Counted from the first letter of the stretch, positions 39,106-51,144 are shown. The stretch: 64,000 nt of DNA from Moritella yayanosii (GCF_900465055.1 NZ_LS483250.1:2418001-2482000); one strand, 5' to 3'. The notes: generated by a model not told the origin, from the letters alone. Program-made: numbers and translations.

Positions 39106-41439
39106 TTATTTACGTAATAGTCTTAGTGCATTTGCTGTTACCAATGCAGTCGCACCAGAATCTGCTAAGATAGCCACCCACAATCCAGTAACCCCTAACA
39201 GGGTTGTCACCAAGAATATCGCTTTAAGCCCAACGGCTAAACTAATATTTTGTTTAATATTGGTAAGGGTCGCCTGACCCAGTTCCACCATTTGTGGTAA
39301 TTCAATTAACCGATTATGCATGAGTGCTACATCAGCCGCTTCTAACGCGACATCGGTCCCACCGCCCATCGCAATACCTAAGCTGGCACTTTTCATGGCT
39401 GGTGCATCGTTAATACCATCCCCAACCATCGCGGTATCTTTGTCTTGGCTCAGTTCCCCGACAATGCGAGATTTGTCTTCTGGCAATAGCTCGGCGCGGA
39501 ATTCCATGCCTAACGAATCAGCAATCACTTTCGCGGTGCGGCGGTTATCACCGGTTAGCATCACCGTATTAATACCGAGTTTTTGCAGTTGTTCCACCGC
39601 TTGACGGGCATCGTCACGAATACTATCAGCCAGCGCGACTAAACCAATAACTTGCTCATCTTGCAGTACAACAACCGTAGTATTACCCCCATTTTCAAGA
39701 TCTTCGATAACCGTGCGTACATGTGCTAATTCGGCAAGCTGCGCGGTCATGTGATGCGGCGCAAGCAGTTTAATTAACTGTGCCGAACCACCCAGTTGTA
39801 CTTCACCTTGCACACCTAAACCCGCTAACGTTTGGTCATTGCTAACGGCCAATAAAGCCACTGATTTGAGTTCTGCATGAGCGAGGATCGCAGTTGCCAG
39901 TGGGTGATTTGAGGTTTGCTCAATACTGGCAGCAAGTTGTAATACTTTGGCTTCATCATCAATAAAGCTCACCACGCTGGTTACTGCTGGTACGCCTTGG
40001 GTCAAGGTACCGGTTTTATCAAAGGCGATTTGTTGGATACGACCAATCTGTTCGAGCGCCGCGCCACCTTTCACTAATACGCCACGTTTACTGGCGGATG
40101 ATAATGCCGATGTTACCGCTGCGGGTGTTGAAATAACCAAGGCACAAGGACACGCAATCAGTAGCAATGTTAAGCCTTTATATACCCACTCAGTCCAATC
40201 ACCACCAAATAATAGGGGTGGCACGACGACGACCAATAACGCGAGGAACATCATTGCCGGTGTATACCAACGACTGAATCTATCCAGGAAACGTTCGATT
40301 GGCGCTTTGTTTTCTTCAGCTTCTTCAATGAGATGTAAAATACGATCAATCGCATTGTGACCCGACTCTGATACCACACGTAATCGCGCGAGACGGTTCA
40401 CCGCCAGACTACCCGCCATCACAATATCGTCAGCTTGGTGTTCAACAGGGACTGATTCCCCCGTTAACGCACTTTCGTCAAAACTAATACCAGATGCTAA
40501 TAACGCACCGTCAGCAGGTAGCCTATCACCGGGTTTAATTTCGATAATATCGCCTGGTTGTAAATCACTTGCGGCGACGACTATACGCTTATCATCCACA
40601 ATTGTGGTGGCTTCTTCAGGCACCAGCGACATTAATGACTTAATACCTTTACGTGCTTTACCTGCGGCAAACGATTCCAGTTTTTCACCCACCATGAACA
40701 GTACTAATACCATCGCAGATTCCGCGGTTTCCCCTAAGATAAGGGCACCAACAGTCGCCACTGACATCAATGTTTCGATGGCAAATGGGGTACCCGAACG
40801 GGCTAATTTAATCGAGCGGTTAATAACAGGAATAACACCAAACACACTCGCAAAGGTAAATAACCACTGACTAGCATCGCCATTAAATTGCGTCAGAATA
40901 GCGGCAATAACAATTGCACTGACCAAGGTAATAGCATGCCAATGCTCGCGCAGGTTTTGCTGTAATGAAGCATCGTCAGTGTTGGTGGGCTTTTTACCCA
41001 CTTGTTGTAACTTGAAACCGACATTAACGACGGCGTCATTGACTTGCATTTTTATACTATCAACAGCAGTACTGCTATTGTCGTGAGCGATATCAACAAG
41101 TAATTTTTCGGTCGCGAATGCAACACGGCATTGCTTAACTTGGGGTAAGGCTTGAACGGCTTTTTCTACTTTACGGGCACAACTTGGGCAATCCATGCCA
41201 GTCACTAACCAAGATAAACGGGCGGTTAAACTACGGGACTCGGGTTCCTCATCATCTGCAATAATTTCATTTGATTCTGAGTGTGCGCAGCAAGAATCAC
41301 GACGACGGCTTGCCGATGTTGAATGGTGTTCATCACTGTGCTGGTGTTCGTGTACGTGCGTGTTGCTGTGATCGTTAGCACAACATCCTGGCGTTGCTTT
41401 TACTGTAGTCGCTGCTGCAGCGTTACCGTTACATGACAT
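39106..41439 (-). CDS. zntA: Zn/Cd/Pb-translocating P-type ATPase
   Basis: A 777-aa P1B-type exporter. The N-terminus is rich in His and Cys (CC at 19-20, many His to 39, CC at 50-51), followed by a heavy-metal-associated domain with CPSC at 84-87. The CPC membrane motif (430-432), DKTGT (Asp474) and GDGINDAPA are intact. This is the ZntA type, exporting Zn, Cd or Pb from the cytosol. The ATG at 41439 follows GAGGAT. A palindrome at 41513-41532 is a likely SmtB-type operator, and an ArsR/SmtB regulator lies two genes upstream. Confidence 0.92.
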   Translation of the reverse strand: MSCNGNAAAATTVKATPGCCANDHSNTHVHEHQHSDEHHSTSASRRRDSCCAHSESNEIIADDEEPESRSLTARLSWLVTGMDCPSCARKVEKAVQALPQVKQCRVAFATEKLLVDIAHDNSSTAVDSIKMQVNDAVVNVGFKLQQVGKKPTNTDDASLQQNLREHWHAITLVSAIVIAAILTQFNGDASQWLFTFASVFGVIPVINRSIKLARSGTPFAIETLMSVATVGALILGETAESAMVLVLFMVGEKLESFAAGKARKGIKSLMSLVPEEATTIVDDKRIVVAASDLQPGDIIEIKPGDRLPADGALLASGISFDESALTGESVPVEHQADDIVMAGSLAVNRLARLRVVSESGHNAIDRILHLIEEAEENKAPIERFLDRFSRWYTPAMMFLALLVVVVPPLLFGGDWTEWVYKGLTLLLIACPCALVISTPAAVTSALSSASKRGVLVKGGAALEQIGRIQQIAFDKTGTLTQGVPAVTSVVSFIDDEAKVLQLAASIEQTSNHPLATAILAHAELKSVALLAVSNDQTLAGLGVQGEVQLGGSAQLIKLLAPHHMTAQLAELAHVRTVIEDLENGGNTTVVVLQDEQVIGLVALADSIRDDARQAVEQLQKLGINTVMLTGDNRRTAKVIADSLGMEFRAELLPEDKSRIVGELSQDKDTAMVGDGINDAPAMKSASLGIAMGGGTDVALEAADVALMHNRLIELPQMVELGQATLTNIKQNISLAVGLKAIFLVTTLLGVTGLWVAILADSGATALVTANALRLLRK

Positions 41440-41512
41440 AGGTTTATCCTCGTAAATAGAATTGATGTTATTGATATAAATACCAGTTAAGCGTTCAAGC
41501 AAATTAACTTAC

Positions 41513-41532
41513 ATATTAATATATATTCATAT
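41513..41532. promoter_or_regulatory. SmtB/ArsR-type operator upstream of zntA
   Basis: ATATTAATA and TATTCATAT form a 9-2-9 inverted repeat (8 of 9 pairs), about 75 bases before the zntA start. It resembles the 12-2-12 operators bound by zinc-sensing ArsR/SmtB repressors, and such a repressor is encoded at 42315-42662. Confidence 0.5.
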
Positions 41533-41560
41533 CAATTTTCATTCAAGTGTAATAACAAAA

Positions 41561-41586
41561 AAAAGCGAACACAAATGCTCGCTTTT
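41561..41586 (-). terminator. terminator after the HD-domain gene
   Basis: AAAAGCGA and TCGCTTTT form an 8-bp stem. On the minus strand a run of eight T follows. It separates the regulator/HD genes from zntA, so zntA should have its own promoter. Confidence 0.75.
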
Positions 41587-41652
41587 CGTTTTGGTCATCA
41601 CTATTTATTGAGGCTATCAGCTTAATGCTGCACTATCGGCTTAATTCGACGA

Positions 41653-42267
41653 TCACAATTCCGACTGCAGTTGGACTAAGAAGTCACGCATATACACACT
41701 GCGTCGTTGTGCTTCAGCCTTTGCCGCCTGTGTGTGCATGCTATCACCCAGCGTTAGTAGCTTGGTAAAAAAATGATCGAGAGTATACACACTGTCATCC
41801 GGTTCACGTTCTGTACAAAGTGGATCAATACTGCTATACAACTGACGGTTTAGCTTGCCCCCGACTAAAATGCAACGGGCGATACCAATAGCACCGAGTG
41901 CATCCATACGATCAGCATCTTGTAATATTTTCGCCTCCAACGTTTCTGGCGTAATATCAGCACTAAAGCTATGTGCGACGATGGCATGATGAATAGCCCT
42001 GTGGTATTGCTGAGGGTAGTTAATCTCTTGTAAGTACGCCACAGCACGATCGGCAGCTAACAACGAGGCTTGCTGGCGCTGCGGGTGATCTTTAGCAACT
42101 GAAACACAGTCATGCAACCAGGCTGCAGGCTCTAAGATCGCCAGCTCTGCGCCTTCACGCTCGCCCAATTGCCTCGCGGTCGCCACCACCCGTTCAATAT
42201 GATCGATATCATGGGCGCGATCAGCACCGCCCTGTTGGGTTAAAAATTCAATCAACAGATTGCGCAT
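41653..42267 (-). CDS. HD-domain phosphohydrolase
   Basis: A 204-aa protein with the full HD metal site: HDIDHIERV near residue 19, AAWLHDCV near 48, the HHAIVAHSFS helix, and ILQDADRMDALGAIG. It resembles the YedJ-type HD hydrolases. Substrate is unknown, probably a nucleotide or related phosphate. It starts 47 bp after the repressor gene and ends at a terminator, so the two may be cotranscribed. Confidence 0.85.
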   Translation of the reverse strand: MRNLLIEFLTQQGGADRAHDIDHIERVVATARQLGEREGAELAILEPAAWLHDCVSVAKDHPQRQQASLLAADRAVAYLQEINYPQQYHRAIHHAIVAHSFSADITPETLEAKILQDADRMDALGAIGIARCILVGGKLNRQLYSSIDPLCTEREPDDSVYTLDHFFTKLLTLGDSMHTQAAKAEAQRRSVYMRDFLVQLQSEL

Positions 42268-42314
42268 GACACTCTCGTTAAAATAACGCTTTAAGCTAGG
42301 ATCTTTAATAACAA

Positions 42315-42662
42315 TTATTCATGCTCGGTCACGTGACAAGCCAGATCATGTACCACATGACGAATATGGTGATCATCCAGTCGATAGAGGATTTGTTTAC
42401 CTTGACGTTCAGAACGTAAAATACGCGCTTCACGTAAATGACGTAAATGATGGCTGGTCAGTGATTGTGACATACCGGTAACCGCTGATAACTCAGAGAC
42501 AGGAACAGGTCCAGCCATACAGGCAAGCACTAAGCGGATACGGCCTTCATCGCCTAACAAATGAAAAAGATGCGCAAGAGAAGCAATATGCTGATCATCT
42601 AATGCCGGTAATTCAGCACTACATTGTGGTTCTGGGCAACATTGAGATTCTAATTTTGGCAT
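42315..42662 (-). CDS. ArsR/SmtB-family zinc-responsive repressor
   Basis: A 115-aa winged-helix regulator. The DNA-recognition helix is in SQSLTSHHLRHLREARIL (near 65-82). The C-terminal helix has Asp97, His99, His110 and Glu113 or His114, spaced like the alpha5 zinc site of CzrA. Extra Cys at 8, 9 and 14 in the N-terminus recall SmtB and CadC. It probably represses zntA when zinc is low, through the palindrome at 41513-41532. Confidence 0.85.
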   Translation of the reverse strand: MPKLESQCCPEPQCSAELPALDDQHIASLAHLFHLLGDEGRIRLVLACMAGPVPVSELSAVTGMSQSLTSHHLRHLREARILRSERQGKQILYRLDDHHIRHVVHDLACHVTEHE

Positions 42663-42750
42663 TCTGCCCCGCTAAGATAAAAATGGATGAAAGGAAAGTG
42701 TAACACTTAAGGTCATAGGGGCAACACCTACTGGGTTTTCAGATCAAAAA

Positions 42751-42791
42751 TGCCAGCCTAATATACATGAATAGCGCATACTCAGCTGGCA
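42751..42791 (-). terminator. terminator of the purine permease gene
   Basis: TGCCAGC and GCTGGCA pair across a 27-nt loop. On the minus strand a T-run follows (ATTTTTG). It lies 55 bases after the permease stop. Confidence 0.55.
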
Positions 42792-42845
42792 CTTTTTATC
42801 ACATTAGCGACACACAGATACCGTCAATATTGGCTATCTAACGCA

Positions 42846-44195
42846 TTAGATAAACGCGAGTTTCGCAATGAATACCACAGCCAATACATTCATCCCTAAA
42901 GACACATCGGCAGAACGACCTGTACCATGCTTAATAATAGTGAATGATAAGAAGCCTAAGATAATACCGTCAGCGATTGAATACGTTAACGGCATCATTA
43001 TTGCGGTGATTGCCGCTGGTACATAATCGGTAAATTCATCCCAGTTAATTTTATGTAAACTGCCAACCATTAAGAACGCAACGTAGATCAATGCACCCGC
43101 AGTCGCATAACCAGGTACAATCTGGGCAATCGGCGCAAAGAACATCGATGCTAAGAATAACAGACCAACAACAACCGCAGTTAAACCAGTACGGCCACCT
43201 TCGGCAATACCGGCATTACTTTCAATATACGTTGTTACCGGTGGACAACCAATTACCGCACCAACCACACTTGCCACACTGTCAGCGGTTAAGGCTTTGT
43301 TTAAATTTTCAATTTTGCCATCTTCGTTATACATATTTGATTTTTCGGCCACCCCAATCATAGTGCCGGCAGTATCAAACATGTTCACAAATAGGAAGGC
43401 GAGAATAACACTGACCATCGATACGTCTAACGCACCCATTACATCCATTTTCATGAATGTTTTTGATAAACCAGTTGGTAGTGATACAAGCTGGTCAGGT
43501 AAGGAGACTAATCCCAGAACCCCACCCATCACAGTAACCGTAATAATACCAATTAATACCGCACCGAATACTTTACGTGTGGCTAAAATAGCAATAATAA
43601 GGAAACTGACAGCGCCTAAGATTACTTTCGGATCATGAAAGTCACCCAGTGTCACTAGCGTTGCAGGGCTTGCAGTGATAATACCAGCCGCTTTTAAACC
43701 AATGATACCTAAAAACAGACCAACACCCGCGGTCATTGCGTAGCGCAAGCTGCTTGGAATGCTATCGATGATCCAGCTACGTAGTCTCGTCACACTCATC
43801 AATACAAATACGAGGCTTGAAATGAATACCGCACCTAATGCAATTTCCCACGTATAATTCATGCCCTTTACTACAGCGAAAGTAAAAAATGCATTAAGTC
43901 CCATGCCCGGTGCTAGACCCACAGGCCAGTTCGCATAAAGACCCATGAAGATACAGCCAACTGCTGCACTTAATGCTGTTGCAACGAATACCGCTTGGTA
44001 GTCCATGCCTGCAATAGACATGATATCAGGATTAACAAATAGAATATAAGCCATGGTAACGAAAGTCGTTAAACCTGCCATTACTTCTGTTTTAATCGTG
44101 GTGTTATGTGCTTTTAGCTTGAACAACTTTTCCAGAAAAGTTGCAAAAGCTGACGTGTTTGTTGATTCAGAGGTAGACTGACTTGCGGTATTCAT
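42846..44195 (-). CDS. purine permease of the AzgA/NCS2 family
   Basis: A 449-aa inner-membrane protein with about 12-13 hydrophobic segments. The starts TTIKTEVMAGLTTFVTMAYILFVNP and the MGLNAFFTF and FVNMFDTAGT segments match AzgA-like adenine/guanine/hypoxanthine permeases. I prefer the ATG at 44195 (GTGAG about 8 bases upstream) to the GTG at 44207. The 5' leader contains a two-part hairpin at 44300-44369. The exact purine cannot be told by eye. Confidence 0.88.
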   Translation of the reverse strand: MNTASQSTSESTNTSAFATFLEKLFKLKAHNTTIKTEVMAGLTTFVTMAYILFVNPDIMSIAGMDYQAVFVATALSAAVGCIFMGLYANWPVGLAPGMGLNAFFTFAVVKGMNYTWEIALGAVFISSLVFVLMSVTRLRSWIIDSIPSSLRYAMTAGVGLFLGIIGLKAAGIITASPATLVTLGDFHDPKVILGAVSFLIIAILATRKVFGAVLIGIITVTVMGGVLGLVSLPDQLVSLPTGLSKTFMKMDVMGALDVSMVSVILAFLFVNMFDTAGTMIGVAEKSNMYNEDGKIENLNKALTADSVASVVGAVIGCPPVTTYIESNAGIAEGGRTGLTAVVVGLLFLASMFFAPIAQIVPGYATAGALIYVAFLMVGSLHKINWDEFTDYVPAAITAIMMPLTYSIADGIILGFLSFTIIKHGTGRSADVSLGMNVLAVVFIAKLAFI

Positions 44196-44299
44196 TAAGG
44201 TACTCACTTTTTAATTCGTTCATCTTACTCACTGTATAACAGCGGTTGTCTGTACTTGTTGCTCTTTAATGCAACTGATAGATACAAACCAAGATGACT

Positions 44300-44369
44300 G
44301 GTTATTTAACAAATGGCTGTCACTTAGCAGAAAAGTGGAAAGTTCTAAGCTGACAATTATTAAATAACC
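44300..44369 (-). promoter_or_regulatory. structured 5' leader of the purine permease gene
   Basis: Two stacked stems: GGTTATTTAA (44300-44309) with TTAAATAACC (44360-44369), perfect over 10 bp, and inside it TGTCACTTAG (44318-44327) with CTAAGCTGACA (44345-44355), 10 bp with one bulged base. It ends 105 bases before the chosen start codon. It does not match the purine riboswitch consensus that I remember. It may be a different regulatory RNA or a dyad operator pair. Confidence 0.5.
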
Positions 44370-44544
44370 GGATTTAAATATAGGTAATTATTACCTGCTA
44401 TATTCACTTGGTGAACGGCGGGATTATCTGTTAATTTGACTGTAATTGGAAGTTTTTTGTCAAAAAAGCATATCTTTATTACGTAAAAAATGATTTAAGT
44501 GCGAATTACAAATCAAATGCCTAAAAGTATAGTTTTAGTTAAAG

Positions 44545-44569
44545 AAATACCAGCACTAGGCTGGTATTT
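44545..44569 (-). terminator. terminator downstream of obgE
   Basis: A perfect 10-bp stem (AAATACCAGC / GCTGGTATTT) with a 5-nt loop, 39 bases past the obgE stop. The T-rich side is better on the plus strand. Confidence 0.65.
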
Positions 44570-44607
44570 TCACTATAAACATATATAAATTCAATGCTTA
44601 ATGAGGA

Positions 44608-45828
<1,221 letters not shown>

Positions 45829-46010
45829 TTAATTAATCACGTACTGACCTCATGTTCACTCGGTGAGTAAATTAATCAATCCGTGCAACTATCAACTTAT
45901 TATGGAGTGTCATGACTAACCAAGCTTAACTAGCAAGTATGGGTCAATATTCTCTCTCAATGTTTACTCTTTTAATATTTTTATTGCTCATATTAATTTT
46001 AGCAATAAAA

Positions 46011-46035
46011 AAACCCCGCCATATAGGCGGGGTTT
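46011..46035 (-). terminator. terminator of rplU-rpmA
   Basis: A 10-bp stem (AAACCCCGCC / GGCGGGGTTT) with a 5-nt loop, followed on the minus strand by a long T-run. It lies 25 bases after the rpmA stop. Confidence 0.9.
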
Positions 46036-46059
46036 TAAAATTCTTAGTTTGTACTGAAA

Positions 46060-46317
46060 TTATTCAGCTACAATGCTAATGAACTTACGGTTTTGTGGTC
46101 CTTTAATTTCGAACTGCACTTTACCGCTAGCTTTAGCGAATAGAGTGTGGTCACGACCACAACCTACGTTTGTACCAGCGTGGAATTTAGTACCACGTTG
46201 ACGAACTAGAATGTTACCCGCAAGAACTGATTCGCCACCAAAGCGTTTAACACCTAAGCGTTTGCTTTCTGAATCACGACCGTTGTTGGTACTACCACCA
46301 GCTTTTTTATGTGCCAT
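46060..46317 (-). CDS. rpmA: 50S ribosomal protein L27
   Basis: An 85-aa basic protein with the classic N-terminus [20 protein letters not shown] and the [25 protein letters not shown] core. L27 contacts the peptidyl-transferase centre. It lies 16 bp after rplU in the same operon and ends at a strong terminator. Confidence 0.98.
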   Translation of the reverse strand: MAHKKAGGSTNNGRDSESKRLGVKRFGGESVLAGNILVRQRGTKFHAGTNVGCGRDHTLFAKASGKVQFEIKGPQNRKFISIVAE

Positions 46318-46333
46318 CTTTTAGTACTCCTAA

Positions 46334-46642
46334 TTAAGCGATTTTAGTGATCTTAACTTCTGTAAACCATTGACGGTGACCCATCTGTTTACGAGAGTGC
46401 TTACGACGACGGAATTTAAGGATTTTAACCTTGTCCGCACGTCCGTGAGATACCACTTCAGCAGTGATTTTTTTACCTTCAAGGTAAGGTGCGCCAACTT
46501 CGATATTATCGCCGTTTGCAACCATTAATACTTCGTTAAATTCGATGCTTGATCCAGCTTCAACGTCTAGAAGTTCTAGACGAAGAGTTTGACCTTCAGC
46601 AACGCGGTGTTGTTTGCCACCGCTTAGGAAAACAGCATACAT
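46334..46642 (-). CDS. rplU: 50S ribosomal protein L21
   Basis: A 102-aa protein starting [18 protein letters not shown], with the C-terminal [21 protein letters not shown] typical of L21. The ATG at 46642 is chosen: GGAG is 9 bases upstream and the length then matches E. coli (103 aa). A consensus promoter lies about 75 bases upstream. Divergent from ispB, as in E. coli. Confidence 0.98.
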   Translation of the reverse strand: MYAVFLSGGKQHRVAEGQTLRLELLDVEAGSSIEFNEVLMVANGDNIEVGAPYLEGKKITAEVVSHGRADKVKILKFRRRKHSRKQMGHRQWFTEVKITKIA

Positions 46643-46716
46643 GTTTTCTGACTCCGATCCGTATCCAGCATACCTTAGGTAGCGACACGTCATGATAATT
46701 TATAACAATGGCGCGA

Positions 46717-46745
46717 ATTCTACTCAAAACTTCCCGGTTAGGCAA
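46717..46745 (-). promoter_or_regulatory. sigma-70 promoter of rplU-rpmA
   Basis: On the minus strand TTGCCT (46740-46745) and TAGAAT (46717-46722) are separated by exactly 17 bases. A GC-rich stretch at the expected start, around 46710, is typical of stringently controlled ribosomal-protein promoters. Confidence 0.75.
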
Positions 46746-46974
46746 GCTGATTTTTAAAATAAATATAAATAAGCAGGAAAGTAGTAAATCGCGATCGCTT
46801 AATCCTTTCGGCAATTACAATTTAGTGTACAATTACAACATAAATTTGACAGAAATTGTATATTATAGCCTACTTTCAAGCTAGGACTAGCGATGAATGT
46901 AGCCATAAATACTCTAAAATAATAGATTTAAAAAATCGACATACACCTATAAAAGTAGCACGGAACTTATACAC

Positions 46975-47946
46975 ATGGACATTAAAGCCATTCAAGCGTT
47001 ATCGAAACAAGATATGGACGCTGTCAATGAACTCATTTTAGCTCGACTGCAATCCGATGTTGCCCTCGTTAATCAAGTGGGTTATTACATTGTAAATGGT
47101 GGCGGTAAACGCATTCGTCCACTAATAGCAACATTAAGTGCACGCGCACTGGGTTACCAGGGACAACAACACATAGATGTGGCTGCTATCATCGAATTTA
47201 TTCACACCTCAACCTTATTACATGATGATGTGGTTGATGAATCTGACATGCGTCGTGGTCGCGCAACCGCGAATGCGGCGTTTGGCAATGCTGCAAGCGT
47301 ATTAGTGGGTGACTTCCTATACTCACGTTCTTTCCAGATGATGGCAAAGCTCAAAAACAGTAAAATTATCGATATTCTATCTGATGCGACCAATGTGATT
47401 GCCGAAGGTGAAGTATTACAGCTAATGAATTGTAATGATGCAGACACTGACGAAAAACGTTATATGGATGTGATTTACTACAAAACAGCCAAGCTATTTG
47501 AAGCAGCAACACAACTGGCTGCAGTTATTTCTGAGCAACCACCAGAAATTGAACAAGCGATGATTGATTATGGCGTGCATTTAGGCGCCGCATTCCAGCT
47601 TATCGATGATGTAATGGACTATACTGCTGACGCACAAGAAATGGGTAAAAACGTTGGCGACGACCTTGCCGAAGGTAAACCAACCCTGCCGTTAATTCAT
47701 ACCATGGCTCACGGCACCGAACAAGAAGTATTAATGGTGCGTGAAGCTATCGAGAAAATGAATGGCATGGATAATCTTGATGCTATCTTAGCCATACTTG
47801 AACGTAACGGTTCACTGAACTATTGTGTTGATAAAGCCCAGCAAGAAGCCGAGTTAGCCGTTAAAGCAATTGCGGTACTACCTGAGTCAGAATATAAACA
47901 AGCGCTTATTTCACTGGCTTATATTGCAGCTAACCGCAGCAATTAA
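46975..47946 (+). CDS. ispB: octaprenyl diphosphate synthase
   Basis: A 323-aa trans-prenyltransferase making the side chain of ubiquinone and menaquinone. Both Asp-rich motifs are present: LLHDDVVDESDMRRG and QLIDDVMDYT. GGGKRIRPL near residue 43 is the substrate-binding signature. Length matches E. coli IspB (323 aa). The divergent arrangement with rplU supports the name. Confidence 0.96.
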   Translation: MDIKAIQALSKQDMDAVNELILARLQSDVALVNQVGYYIVNGGGKRIRPLIATLSARALGYQGQQHIDVAAIIEFIHTSTLLHDDVVDESDMRRGRATANAAFGNAASVLVGDFLYSRSFQMMAKLKNSKIIDILSDATNVIAEGEVLQLMNCNDADTDEKRYMDVIYYKTAKLFEAATQLAAVISEQPPEIEQAMIDYGVHLGAAFQLIDDVMDYTADAQEMGKNVGDDLAEGKPTLPLIHTMAHGTEQEVLMVREAIEKMNGMDNLDAILAILERNGSLNYCVDKAQQEAELAVKAIAVLPESEYKQALISLAYIAANRSN

Positions 47947-47972
47947 GCAGTAACCGATTGGCGATATTAAAA

Positions 47973-48008
47973 GCCGCCTGATTACTCGATAGCGAATAAT
48001 CAGGCGGC
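47973..48008 (+). terminator. terminator of ispB
   Basis: A perfect 12-bp stem (GCCGCCTGATTA / TAATCAGGCGGC) with a 12-nt loop, followed by ATTTTTG. Confidence 0.9.
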
Positions 48009-48029
48009 ATTTTTGTACCTGAAATTCAA

Positions 48030-48067
48030 GATACAAAAAAGGCCGCATCAGCGACCTTTTTTGTATC
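48030..48067 (-). terminator. terminator of purA
   Basis: GATACAAAAAAGG and CCTTTTTTGTATC pair over 13 bp, with an inner CGC/GCG stem. It lies just past the purA stop on the minus strand and can also act on plus-strand transcripts. Confidence 0.85.
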
Positions 48068-48085
48068 AGTTATAACCAAATAGAC

Positions 48086-49417
<1,332 letters not shown>

Positions 49418-49514
49418 CTAGCAAAAATTAAATCAAAATGTTTAAAAAATTTGATTTCTATCTCATTAAAATCAGAAAATACAAGTTTACTTGTTGTTCT
49501 GCTGTACAAAAAAA

Positions 49515-49697
49515 TTACAACATAAACAATAAAACGACACCAGTCACCACCAAGCAACCAGCATATTTACGCACCTTGTCAGCGGGCTGCAGAGTAATCA
49601 ACGAGAGCATTTGTTGCCATTGCTTAGGCAGCAACAGCGGCATAATACCTTCAATGATAAATACAATAGCTAACGCCAACCACAATTCATTACCCAT
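49515..49697 (-). CDS. yjeT: YjeT-like small membrane protein (DUF2065)
   Basis: A 60-aa protein with two hydrophobic segments (WLALAIVFIIEGIMPLLL and GCLVVTGVVLLFML) around LPKQWQQMLSLI, the same layout as E. coli YjeT (65 aa), which also lies beside purA. I use the ATG at 49697, with GAGGTGG upstream; a TTG one codon earlier is possible. Function unknown. Confidence 0.88.
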   Translation of the reverse strand: MGNELWLALAIVFIIEGIMPLLLPKQWQQMLSLITLQPADKVRKYAGCLVVTGVVLLFML

Positions 49698-49752
49698 CAA
49701 ACCACCTCATTATAGTGCGACAAACCGTAAGCACCAAAAAAATAGCATAAAA

Positions 49753-49776
49753 AATCCGTTCATTCAGGAACGGATT
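49753..49776 (-). terminator. terminator of brnQ
   Basis: A perfect 9-bp stem (AATCCGTTC / GAACGGATT) with a 6-nt loop, followed by six T on the minus strand, 43 bases past the brnQ stop. Confidence 0.85.
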
Positions 49777-49818
49777 GTAAATTAGTTTAATCAAATCTCA
49801 TTGAGAGCATATGATCGA

Positions 49819-51144
49819 CTATTTTGCGGTAGCGACACTCACATTTGCTTGCGGGCGCATTGCAACAATCGATACTATGATAGCAAGTGCAGTCGGTAAT
49901 ACCCAAGCTAAACCTTGATCAAATAGCGGTAAGAAGTCAAAACCACTCATTGCCAGACCCGCCACTTTCATGCCGTCTAAGACACCAAACATGAATGCAA
50001 CAACCATAACGAAACGGAATGCAAACTGTGGATTAGGGAAACGTTCTTGCAATAAGATCAGCGCAACAATCGCAATAGCCAGTGGGTATACCGCAAATAA
50101 TACCGGTACAGAAATACTGATTAATTGAGATAAACCAACGTTAGCAACAATAGCACATACGATGCAGTTAATGATAACCAGCATTTTGTATGACCATTGT
50201 GGTTTTAATTCATGGAAGAATTCTGCCACTGCACTTGCTAAGCCAATAGCCGTGGTTAAACATGCTAATGTTACAACCGCCGCTAAGATGTATTGACCAG
50301 GCAACCCGAATAAGGCTTGCACATAAATTGCTAAGATCATCGCACCATTTACATCAGCACCCACGGCAATCAGCGATTGGCTCGTTGCACCTAGGTAGAA
50401 TAGTGAAACATAAACAAATGTAAGACCCACAGCAGCGATAGAACCCGCCATGACTAGATATTTAAATTGACCTGCTTTATCTGTTACGCCTTTGCTTTTA
50501 AGTACATTAATGATCAACATACCAAACATTAACGACGCAAACGTATCCATGGTGTTATAACCTTCGAGGAAGCCGGTAGTAAATGGGCTATCAATATACG
50601 CTTCACGTGCTAAACCAATTTCACCTTGTGGCATAATAAATACCGCAATCGCTAATACCGCTAATAATATAATTAATGCCGGCGTTAAGATCTTACCAAT
50701 GTGATCAATCAGTTTACCTTGGCTTAAAGCGAAATAGGCAGTGATAATAAAGAAAACAACAGAATACAAAGCCAGTGTCGTATCGTTAGCAGCGTCACCT
50801 AAGAAAGGCTTAATCCCCATCTCATAAGCAACTAAACTTGTTCTTGGTGCCGCAAACGCAGGACCTATAATGACATAAATAGCCACTGCAATCGCCGTTG
50901 CCGCCATGGCAGGTAAAAAACGGGTCATGGCAATTAAACCACCGCCGGCTTTTGCGACCGCGATAATTGTAATCAGGGGTAAACCGACAGCGGTAGCAAG
51001 GAAGCCTAACATTGCCAGCATATATGATTGCCCAGCAAGGTTACCTGCTAACGGTGGAAAGATGATATTACCTGCGCCTAAAAAGAAGGCAAACGTCATA
51101 AAACCGATGGCTAAAACATCAGCTGTTTTTAACTTAGTAGTCAT
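49819..51144 (-). CDS. brnQ: branched-chain amino acid:cation symporter BrnQ
   Basis: A 441-aa inner-membrane protein with about 12 hydrophobic segments. The start DVLAIGFMTFAFFLGAGNIIFPPLAG and the EGYNTMDTFASLMFG motif are typical of the LIVCS family, which takes up Leu, Ile and Val with Na+. Length matches E. coli BrnQ (439 aa). It is a single gene. Confidence 0.93.
   Translation of the reverse strand: MTTKLKTADVLAIGFMTFAFFLGAGNIIFPPLAGNLAGQSYMLAMLGFLATAVGLPLITIIAVAKAGGGLIAMTRFLPAMAATAIAVAIYVIIGPAFAAPRTSLVAYEMGIKPFLGDAANDTTLALYSVVFFIITAYFALSQGKLIDHIGKILTPALIILLAVLAIAVFIMPQGEIGLAREAYIDSPFTTGFLEGYNTMDTFASLMFGMLIINVLKSKGVTDKAGQFKYLVMAGSIAAVGLTFVYVSLFYLGATSQSLIAVGADVNGAMILAIYVQALFGLPGQYILAAVVTLACLTTAIGLASAVAEFFHELKPQWSYKMLVIINCIVCAIVANVGLSQLISISVPVLFAVYPLAIAIVALILLQERFPNPQFAFRFVMVVAFMFGVLDGMKVAGLAMSGFDFLPLFDQGLAWVLPTALAIIVSIVAMRPQANVSVATAK

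Noticed and set aside
44300-44369. Classic purine riboswitch
   Set aside because: The conserved loop and junction residues of the purine aptamer are not seen, so I list it only as an unassigned structure.
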